DNA from: Mucilaginibacter mallensis
Lineage (GTDB): Bacteria; Bacteroidota; Bacteroidia; Sphingobacteriales; Sphingobacteriaceae
NCBI RefSeq assembly: GCF_900105165.1
Contig: NZ_LT629740.1
Coordinates: 1,178,001 to 1,242,000, forward strand
Length of the DNA: 64,000 nt
Direction: 5' to 3'
This document shows positions 28,870 to 36,597 of the stretch, piece by piece. A program made the position numbers and the translations under genes. The first letter of the stretch is position 1; the number at the start of each line of letters is the position of its first letter. The notes beneath the pieces were generated by a model. It was not told the origin of the DNA, made no database searches, and worked only from the letters and a program-made list of their open reading frames with translations.

Positions 28870-30690
28870 ATGGATAAAATGAATTCAAATAACACTACTG
28901 ATCAAGGCAATAATCACATGTCCAAAGGAGTGCCTCTTCGCAAGTCGTCACAAACGCTGATGCCTGTCATTTTAAATCAAGATGATACGGAAATGGCTTA
29001 TAATATTTACCCGGTTTGTTCACTTGGCAGTAAAAAAATCTTTAATGGTTATACCTCATTAGTCCAATGGATTATTAAACAAAAAACGATTGTTATTGAT
29101 GGTTATGGGGAAGTTTTTTGGGATGAGATTAAGTCGGCGATAGATCAGCAAATTACAAACGCTGGATTAACAATCAATTGGATTGAAACCGCAGCCTATT
29201 TAAAACCGGTAGCTGAAATTGATGCCATGGTAAGCCCCTTTTTAGGTGAACGGGAATCAGTTTGGGGGACAAAATGTTTATTGACGCTTAAAGATTTTTA
29301 TCAGGATGAGTTTGGTGCCCAATCCCCTGATAAAGCGTTTGATATTAATATAGTAGTGGGTACAGGTGCAGCATTGATAAACTGGAATGCCCCGATAATC
29401 TATATCGATCTGCCAAAAAATGAATTACAATACCGGATGCGGGCTGGCTCGATCACCAATTTGGGTTGCAACGAGTTATGTGAACCTTTTTTGATGTATA
29501 AGAGGTTTTATTTTGTGGATTGGGTTTTATTAAACCAGCATAAAAAAGCAATCCTCGATAAAATTACTGTTATAGCTGATGGGCAATGGATTGATGATAT
29601 AAACTGGATGTTTAGATCGGATTTTATTAAGGGTTTAAATAAGCTTGGTAGTTCTATTATCCGTGTAAGGCCATGGTTTGAACCCGGAGTATGGGGAGGG
29701 CAGTGGATAAAGCAACATATCCCTAAGGTAAATGAAGATGTCGAAAATTACGCATGGTCATTTGAACTAATAGTTCCTGAGAATGGATTGGTATTTGAAA
29801 GCGATGGCTATTTGCTGGAAGTATCCTTCGACTTTTTAATGTTCCATAATAAGGATCAGGTGCTTGGCAAACATGCCGCGCAATTTGGCGACGAATTTCC
29901 GATAAGGTTTGATTTTCTGGATACTTATGATGGCGCTAATTTATCTATACAGTGTCATCCTCGCCTGAAATATATTCAGGAAGTTTTTGGCGAAAATATT
30001 ACACAAGACGAGACTTATTACATTCTTGATTGTAAGGAGGATGCCCAGGTATTTCTTGGCTTTCAGGAGGATATTGATGCAGCTTTATTTAAGAATGCCT
30101 TAATAGAAAGTCAGAATAAAAATGTCGAAATAAACATTACTGACTTTGTGCAGTCGCTTCCGGCTAAAAAACACGACCTGTTTTTAATCCCAAACGGAAC
30201 TATTCATAGTGCGGGGGCAAATAATATGGTGCTTGAAATAAGCGCCACCCCGTACATATTTACCTTTAAAATGTATGATTGGCTTAGGCTGGATATGGAT
30301 GGCAACCCCCGGCCAATCAATATCGACCACGCATTTAACAACCTCAATTTTGAACGAAAAGGGAGCCAGGTACTCGGGGAGCTTATTTCAAAACCCTATG
30401 TTATTGAGGCTGGCGAAAATTGGCAGTTGGTTCACCTGCCAACACATCCGGAACATTTTTATGATGTACATAGAATTGAATTCGACAAAGAAATAAGCAT
30501 AGAGACCAATAATGACTGCCATGTGATGATGCTGGTTGAAGGGGAGTCCGTTTTTGTGGAAACAGCCGATGGAACAAAACAGGCTTTTGCCTATGCTGAA
30601 ACCTTTGTTATTCCAGCTGCTGCAAAAAGTTATAAGTTGATTAACCTGGGTAAGGAACAGGCAAAAGTTATCAAAGCATTTTTAAAGTAA
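28870..30690 (+). CDS. Class I mannose-6-phosphate isomerase-like protein with extra N-terminal domain
   Basis: Predicted to interconvert mannose 6-phosphate and fructose 6-phosphate. The C-terminal ~340 residues match ManA: WFEPGVWGGQW, SIQCHP (Q361, H363), DETYYIL (E381) and IPNGTIHSAG (H446), giving all four zinc ligands, then TPYIFTFKMYDWLRLD. The ~260 N-terminal residues are not ManA; they contain IDGYGEVFWDEIKSAI and FLGERESVWGTKC but no GxxxxGKS/T P-loop, and I do not recognise them. Total is 606 aa versus about 320-400 for ordinary ManA. The ATG at 28870 is preferred over an in-frame ATG at 28834 because the latter would place a candidate operator inside the gene. No signal peptide. 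It is divergent from gntR and sits among alpha-mannosidase-like genes, which supports a role in mannose use. Confidence 0.78.
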   Translation: MDKMNSNNTTDQGNNHMSKGVPLRKSSQTLMPVILNQDDTEMAYNIYPVCSLGSKKIFNGYTSLVQWIIKQKTIVIDGYGEVFWDEIKSAIDQQITNAGLTINWIETAAYLKPVAEIDAMVSPFLGERESVWGTKCLLTLKDFYQDEFGAQSPDKAFDINIVVGTGAALINWNAPIIYIDLPKNELQYRMRAGSITNLGCNELCEPFLMYKRFYFVDWVLLNQHKKAILDKITVIADGQWIDDINWMFRSDFIKGLNKLGSSIIRVRPWFEPGVWGGQWIKQHIPKVNEDVENYAWSFELIVPENGLVFESDGYLLEVSFDFLMFHNKDQVLGKHAAQFGDEFPIRFDFLDTYDGANLSIQCHPRLKYIQEVFGENITQDETYYILDCKEDAQVFLGFQEDIDAALFKNALIESQNKNVEINITDFVQSLPAKKHDLFLIPNGTIHSAGANNMVLEISATPYIFTFKMYDWLRLDMDGNPRPINIDHAFNNLNFERKGSQVLGELISKPYVIEAGENWQLVHLPTHPEHFYDVHRIEFDKEISIETNNDCHVMMLVEGESVFVETADGTKQAFAYAETFVIPAAAKSYKLINLGKEQAKVIKAFLK

Positions 30691-30743
30691 AATAAGATGA
30701 CTAAAAATATAATCATAGTCCATACCTCGATCATTGATAAGTA

Positions 30744-30768
30744 ATCCCGGTATTGCCGGGATGCTTTT
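30744..30768 (+). terminator. Rho-independent terminator after the isomerase-like gene
   Basis: A 7-bp stem, ATCCCGG (30744-30750) and CCGGGAT (30756-30762), with loop TATTG and a following GCTTTTTG. It is 53 bases beyond the isomerase-like stop and 46 bases before the next start, so the downstream genes probably have their own promoter. Confidence 0.75.
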
Positions 30769-30814
30769 TGAAACGGAAATTGGCTAATAGTAAACCAATG
30801 GTTAAACATAGAAA

Positions 30815-32983
30815 ATGAAAAAACAAATTTATACGGCTTATTTTATTCTTGTATTTTGTGTTCTTAGCTCACTTTCGGGCTTCGCTTTCCAAAATCTGCC
30901 TAATACAGTCAGTGCAGATTCTGCTTCAAAGCGTGCCGCAATATTAGGGATTCCTACGCTTGATGATCTGGCGGGCGACTGGATTCCGATGGAGCAGGTT
31001 GCTAATATGCCGGCTGTTCATAACTTCCATCATATGCTCGTGGTAAACCGTGATCTAACTTCTTACTTCTATTATCCCGGAGGTCTGTATCCCTGGAAGA
31101 AAGGGCATCCGATGACGACGCTGACTATAGATGGGCAGGAATATCCAGCAACGGAAACGCGCTGCTTTCCTTATAAGGCTCTTCGTCGCAATCAGTATTG
31201 CAATGGCACATCGGTAGAAACCGATACACGAATGATCAATGAGGCAAGAAATGTAATGTGCCGTATCACGGCAACCAATACTACTATAGTACCGCGTCGT
31301 ATCACCCTTGCTCTCCGTGTTCCGGGCAAACTCATGGCTGATGGCATTGGCGTTTCTAATGACACCCAACGCCCCGGTGTGATTTCTATCGTACGTCCGG
31401 CACGCAAACCAGATGCGGTGGCGGTGGAAAAAGATGCTATTGTTTGGCGTTGGATACAGGAGCTCCCTAAGGGTGGCACTATGAGTATTGGATTTACTGC
31501 AGGTGATGAGGTGTCGGCAAAAGTTGCTCAAACCAATATAGATGTCACCAAATGGGCTGCCAGCTTCAACGAATACTTTGATGATTGTAAAACGAACTGG
31601 GAGAATCGCTGGGCTGATGCATTCATACCGGGGAATAAGCATTTTTCCGGACATTTACCCACTTTAAAGAGTAATGACCCTGCATTGATGCGCAACTATT
31701 ATGTCGGCGTATGGACAATGTTAGCTTTAGAACGTACACAGTTTCCGGTCCATAAACGCTCGTTCATTACCAGCGGTGAGCGCGAAGATGGCACACAATA
31801 TTATTGGGATGCATCTATGCAGGCAACCGCATGGGCACTTCTTGAACCTGTCGGTATGAAGGCAACTTTGCGCCGCTGGTTGGTGCAAAACCCCCGGAGC
31901 GGACAAGCCAGCGGATATGCGCTTGATTTAAGGAATGTGAAGGGCTTTGATACAAACCATTATGATCACATCAATGGTTACGCCTTCGACGCATGCACTA
32001 TTTTCAAGACCACGGACGAATACCTACGCGCGACAAATGATCGCGCTTTCCTCGATGAAAAACTGGAAAACGGTAAAACCGTTTTAGAAACTTTGGATGC
32101 GCTTGCTACCGACTGGGAAACGCTACCCAAGGGGCATGATGGCCTGGCTGACTACGGAGAGAATAACAACCTGCTTGAATGTGCACCGGCTTATATCAAT
32201 TGTATAGCTTCTTGCAATGCACAGGATATTTGGATGATGAGGCAGACCGCGAAGTGGTACGTTCTACATGGGGATGGCATGCGTGCGAAAGAACTCGATG
32301 CAAAAGCTGCCGCCTTGCTTCCAAAGGTGATGTCACTTTACAAAGCAGGTGATGGCGTATGGAATGCCTGGCAGTTAAATGGTAAGCGTGTAGAACTACG
32401 CCACTGTGTTGACTTTATTTATACGGGCAACGCTTTGAAAAGAGATCTTTCTGCGACACAAAAGTCAGAGATGGTCTCCTTTGTCAAGAACGAATTGCTT
32501 ACCCGTGATTGGATGCGCGCCATGAGCCTAAAAGATTCTGCAGCGAAGAATTCAGACCGGCCGGATCATGGCCCGATGGGTGCCTATGATGGCTGGATCC
32601 CACTCACCGTAAATACCATGTGGAACCTGGGCGATCCAGCGGGTGCCTATGCGTTTTATTGCCGTACAGCAGTGGTTACAAGTGAAGGTCCTTTTGCCCA
32701 GGCGCGCGAGTTTTATGGTCCCAACCGTACCGGGTATGATGCCCCCGTGCGCATTGCAGAAAGGCAGGGTTGTATGAAAGAATGTATCAGTGGCGTGGCC
32801 TTTAGCGATGTTGTGATAACTACATTCTTCGGCTTTGCTCCCGAAGCCGGCAGTGCGGGTATTTTAGCCGACCCATCAACGTCATGCCCATTTTCAGGAG
32901 AGTTATACAATATCCATTTTAACGGTAAGGAAGTTACGCTTAAGGCAGACCCTAAAGGCGTTAAGATAATTTCGGAACGCTAG
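30815..32983 (+). CDS. Secreted six-hairpin glycosidase-like protein
   Basis: A 722-aa exported protein (signal peptide ending LSGFA, residue ~24). An N-terminal beta-sandwich (about 55-260) is followed by a helical-hairpin domain typical of (alpha/alpha)6 glycosidases: ERTQFPVHKRSFITSG, GTQYYWDASMQATAWALLEP, NHYDHINGYAFDACTIFKTT, LADYGENNNLLECAPAYINC, HGPMGAYDGWIPLTVNTMWNLGD (DYGEN and YYWDAS carry candidate acids). The family number is not recognised. Codon choice differs from its neighbours: Arg is mostly CGT/CGC, and long stretches look more GC-rich, hinting at separate acquisition. It is followed after 10 bases by the second GH38-like gene, so the two are co-transcribed. Confidence 0.65.
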   Translation: MKKQIYTAYFILVFCVLSSLSGFAFQNLPNTVSADSASKRAAILGIPTLDDLAGDWIPMEQVANMPAVHNFHHMLVVNRDLTSYFYYPGGLYPWKKGHPMTTLTIDGQEYPATETRCFPYKALRRNQYCNGTSVETDTRMINEARNVMCRITATNTTIVPRRITLALRVPGKLMADGIGVSNDTQRPGVISIVRPARKPDAVAVEKDAIVWRWIQELPKGGTMSIGFTAGDEVSAKVAQTNIDVTKWAASFNEYFDDCKTNWENRWADAFIPGNKHFSGHLPTLKSNDPALMRNYYVGVWTMLALERTQFPVHKRSFITSGEREDGTQYYWDASMQATAWALLEPVGMKATLRRWLVQNPRSGQASGYALDLRNVKGFDTNHYDHINGYAFDACTIFKTTDEYLRATNDRAFLDEKLENGKTVLETLDALATDWETLPKGHDGLADYGENNNLLECAPAYINCIASCNAQDIWMMRQTAKWYVLHGDGMRAKELDAKAAALLPKVMSLYKAGDGVWNAWQLNGKRVELRHCVDFIYTGNALKRDLSATQKSEMVSFVKNELLTRDWMRAMSLKDSAAKNSDRPDHGPMGAYDGWIPLTVNTMWNLGDPAGAYAFYCRTAVVTSEGPFAQAREFYGPNRTGYDAPVRIAERQGCMKECISGVAFSDVVITTFFGFAPEAGSAGILADPSTSCPFSGELYNIHFNGKEVTLKADPKGVKIISER

Positions 32984-32993
32984 ATAATTAGAA

Positions 32994-35900
32994 ATGAAAA
33001 CATTAAATATTATTACCATATCAGTTAGTTTAATTTTTGTGCTTATTGGCTTTAATGGTTTAGCCCAAAACACTAAATTCAAAATAATTAAGGATATTCC
33101 TGCAAACGAAATTACCTTATCGGCATCGAGTACTTTCGGCCCTGATCAAAGTATTAACCATTTAACTGATGGTTCCGGTATTCATAACAACATACATGAT
33201 AATAATGGTAATGCCCTCACCATGTGGCATACAACCGAAAATCCTGTAGCCACCATCCCTGCAAAAGGATTGCCTGCATGTAAGGCCTGGGTGAGATTTG
33301 ATTTTTCGACTCAAAAATCTTTTAATAAGCTATTGATATGGAACCATAATCAGGAGAATTTGACTAACCGTGGATTTCGCTTAACAAAAGTGTATGGAAC
33401 AACCAATGGAATTGACTGGTTTGAGCTAGCTACACTCGAATTGTCTGATGCTAAAGACCTGAATGGAAAAGCATCAGAAATTGTTATTAATGAAAAAAGA
33501 CCGTTAAGGGCAGTAATTATTGCCGGCATATCCAATTGGGGAGGTAATGTTTATGGCCTGAGTGGAGTGAAATTTATATCGGAACTTGAAGTTAATGAGT
33601 CAGCATTGCCCTTTCCCACCGGTATCGAATGCACCTCAACAAGCATCTACCGCTATTGTAAAGACGGCAAGCCGGGTAGAGAAATAATGCTCGCTTTTAC
33701 AGGCAATAATTTATATCAGCCATCTGTAATAGAAGTTATGGCGGATGGACGTACAGAAACTACGGCTGTGCCATACAGTATTTATGGGTTAGAAAAAACA
33801 ACATTTACACTTCCATCCGGAGTTGGCATAGACAAAGAAATCCAAATATTCGTTACCTTAAAATCGGGAGGTAAAAGCATAAGAAAATCCTTTGTATTAC
33901 CTAAGCAAAGACAATGGACAGTATATATTTACCCGCATGCGCATGTAGATATAGGTTATACAAACACCCAGGCCAATGTCGAAATTATTCATAAGCGCAA
34001 TCTTGTTAACGGAATGATGCTGGCAAAGGAAACGGCAAACTATCCGGATGGCGCACGTTATGTTTGGAACCCGGAAGTAATGTGGCCGGTGGAGCGTTAT
34101 TTAAAAAATGCGACACCTACTGAGCGGGAAGAATTATTGGATGCTATTAGAAAAGGATATATTCACCTTGATGCAGGGTATATTAATGATAATACAAGTG
34201 TTACAGCCGATGAAGAATTCCCCAGGTTTTTTGGAGATGCCAAGCGTCTGGAAAAATTAACAGGTGTCCCTGTAAGTACAATCGACCAAACGGATGTTCC
34301 CGGTATGTCATGGGGGATTGTTCCAATGGCTGTACAGTTTGGAATAAAATACATTTTTGCCCCATTCAACGGATCAGACCGCATAGGATTAGCCGACAAA
34401 TTCAGTTTCAAACCATTTTGGTGGATTGGGCAGGATGGCGTTTCAAAAGTGCTATTTCTTCAACCCGGCGATTATACTCCTGGGGCAAGGGAAAAGGGAT
34501 TTAAATATTGGCCTTTAATGGCTGGTCAAAAAGATCCAAACAAATTATTGCAAATTGTTAAAACAGATCATCCCCGTGAAAACTTCATTGATGGTTATTT
34601 ATGGGGAAAACTTAAGCAGTTAGAAGATGATAGCGCTTATTCCTACGACATATTTCCAATGACATGGGCAATGGCAGATAATACACCAATAGATGCCGAC
34701 TTGCCCGATGCAGTAAAAAGCTGGAACGAAGAATATGCATTTCCACACCTGGTTATCGCAAGTTCAACCGATATCATGTCGGCATTTGAAAAAAAATATG
34801 GGGACATAATTCCTTCATTCAGAGGTGATTTTACAGAATATTGGACAGATGGTTTGGGCTCAGCTGCTAAAGAGACATCTATGAACCGAAAATCCAAAGA
34901 ACGCTTAATTCAAACAGACATTCTTTGGTCAATGTTACATCCATGGGAAAAAGCGCCACGCGCTGAGATGGATGAAGCATGGCGCAATGTACTCATGGGA
35001 TCAGAGCATACATGGTGTTATATGAATCCTTATCAGGCCGATATGCAGGATGAAATATGGGGGGTAAAGCAAAATTTCTTTAAAACAGCCGAAAAAAGCA
35101 GCATTCAGCTTCTTGCCAATACCCTTAACCCGGTATCAACCGATAAGTCAAATATTATCTGTGTTTTTAATACTTTGTCGTGGGTGCGCAGTGGGTTGGT
35201 AACCCTTTCAAGCAATCAAAGTGAAGGCGCTTTATCTGTTTGGGATGACAATCATAAACTGGTTAATTCACAACGGCTAAGTACAGGTGAATTAGTGTTT
35301 TTAGCCGTTGATGTTCCTGCATTGGGAACAAAAAACTATACCCTGAGTACTGAAAGCGGGGAAAAACATGATGTAAAAATGGCTAAAGGGAATACGCTGG
35401 ACAATGGATTGGTTAAAGTTTTGATTGACCCTATTACCGGAGATATTACCAGTTTAAAAGATAAAAAAGGTGTTGAATTTGTAAATACCGGTGCTGCCTG
35501 CAACCTGAATAGTTTCAGGTATCTGCTTGGAAACGGCAAGCCGGCCTCAAGTGGCCCACAATACGCTGCAAATACAACGGCATCCATCAGTATCCTTTCT
35601 CAGAAACCGGTAAATGCAACGGGACCAATAGAAGTACAAACCGTAATTAAGGAGAATGGACCGCTTCTGGCCTCTATTCAGGTAAATTCAAAAGCCGATG
35701 GCTGCAACAAGCTGATCCGTGAAGTTCGTGTTATTGCAGATATGCCGGAAATTGAAATCGACAATTTAGTAGACAAAATAGCGACAACTGAAAAGGAAGG
35801 GATTCATTTTGGTTTTTCATTTAACATTCCGGATGGGCGTACACGTATCGATGTCCCCTGGAGTGTGGTAGAAATAGATGCAGATCAACTTCCTGCCGCA

Positions 35901-36506
35901 AACCGAAATTGGATATGTTTCCAGCGTTGGCTTGATATATCAAACGAAGACAAGGGAATAACCTGGTGTTCATTGGACGCGCCTACTTTCGAAAGTGGAA
36001 ATATGACGGCTAATATTATAGGAGGAGCTTTTCATTCACCCGAATGGATTCAACACTTGCCATTAAGTTCAACCATATATTCATGGGCACTTAATAATCA
36101 TTGGCATACAAATTTCCCTTTATCCCAGGGAGGCAAGCTAAATTTCCGCTATAGGATATTACCCCATCAGTATGGTTATGATGCAGTTAAGGCTAATCGT
36201 TTTGGGCTTGAACAATCACAACCGCTGATTGCTACTCCGGTTAAAGAAAAAATAATCATCCATACATTAGTGAAAATAGATAATGCGAACGTTTTTATTT
36301 CGATCATTAAAACAGCCGCAGATGGAAAATCAATGATTATCCGCCTGAGATCATTATCGGAAAAACCAGAAATGGTAAATCTTTCATTTCCTTCTTTCAC
36401 ACCAAAATCTATACGGACATGCATTGCAGATGAAACACCAGGTAAGGAAGTTGGAAATACAATCAATATGTTGCCACATGGAATTACATCGCTCATAATA
36501 GAATAG
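32994..36506 (+). CDS. GH38-like alpha-mannosidase-type protein with discoidin-like domain (copy 2)
   Basis: A 1170-aa exported protein (signal peptide ending NGLAQ). It differs from copy 1 in carrying an N-terminal F5/8 type C-like carbohydrate-binding domain (about 35-195; ASSTFGPDQSINHLTDGSG, RFDFSTQKSFNKLLIWNHNQ). Then come the same linker beta domain (SIYRYCKDGKPGREI, against PFYRYRKDGKPGREV in copy 1) and GH38-like motifs: PHAHVDIGYTN (H317, D319), YVWNPEVMWPVERY and DQTDVPGMSWGIVP (D434). NTPIDADLPDAVKSWN and GSEHTW follow, then the GH38 C-terminal beta domain. Similarity to copy 1 runs end to end after the added domain, so the two are paralogues. The carbohydrate-binding domain may direct it to polymeric substrate. 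Confidence 0.72.
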   Translation: MKTLNIITISVSLIFVLIGFNGLAQNTKFKIIKDIPANEITLSASSTFGPDQSINHLTDGSGIHNNIHDNNGNALTMWHTTENPVATIPAKGLPACKAWVRFDFSTQKSFNKLLIWNHNQENLTNRGFRLTKVYGTTNGIDWFELATLELSDAKDLNGKASEIVINEKRPLRAVIIAGISNWGGNVYGLSGVKFISELEVNESALPFPTGIECTSTSIYRYCKDGKPGREIMLAFTGNNLYQPSVIEVMADGRTETTAVPYSIYGLEKTTFTLPSGVGIDKEIQIFVTLKSGGKSIRKSFVLPKQRQWTVYIYPHAHVDIGYTNTQANVEIIHKRNLVNGMMLAKETANYPDGARYVWNPEVMWPVERYLKNATPTEREELLDAIRKGYIHLDAGYINDNTSVTADEEFPRFFGDAKRLEKLTGVPVSTIDQTDVPGMSWGIVPMAVQFGIKYIFAPFNGSDRIGLADKFSFKPFWWIGQDGVSKVLFLQPGDYTPGAREKGFKYWPLMAGQKDPNKLLQIVKTDHPRENFIDGYLWGKLKQLEDDSAYSYDIFPMTWAMADNTPIDADLPDAVKSWNEEYAFPHLVIASSTDIMSAFEKKYGDIIPSFRGDFTEYWTDGLGSAAKETSMNRKSKERLIQTDILWSMLHPWEKAPRAEMDEAWRNVLMGSEHTWCYMNPYQADMQDEIWGVKQNFFKTAEKSSIQLLANTLNPVSTDKSNIICVFNTLSWVRSGLVTLSSNQSEGALSVWDDNHKLVNSQRLSTGELVFLAVDVPALGTKNYTLSTESGEKHDVKMAKGNTLDNGLVKVLIDPITGDITSLKDKKGVEFVNTGAACNLNSFRYLLGNGKPASSGPQYAANTTASISILSQKPVNATGPIEVQTVIKENGPLLASIQVNSKADGCNKLIREVRVIADMPEIEIDNLVDKIATTEKEGIHFGFSFNIPDGRTRIDVPWSVVEIDADQLPAANRNWICFQRWLDISNEDKGITWCSLDAPTFESGNMTANIIGGAFHSPEWIQHLPLSSTIYSWALNNHWHTNFPLSQGGKLNFRYRILPHQYGYDAVKANRFGLEQSQPLIATPVKEKIIIHTLVKIDNANVFISIIKTAADGKSMIIRLRSLSEKPEMVNLSFPSFTPKSIRTCIADETPGKEVGNTINMLPHGITSLIIE

Positions 36507-36597
36507 AAAGAATTTAGTTCGCCAGTGAATGGCAGAGAGTTACTCCACTCTATTATAAGAAAGCGGACAAAAAAGATATTTAACAACTAAACTTTTT

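Noticed and set aside
31055..31654. 199-codon minus-strand open frame inside the 722-aa gene
   Set aside because: Long because the host gene is GC-richer and lacks antisense stops; no recognisable domain or signal.
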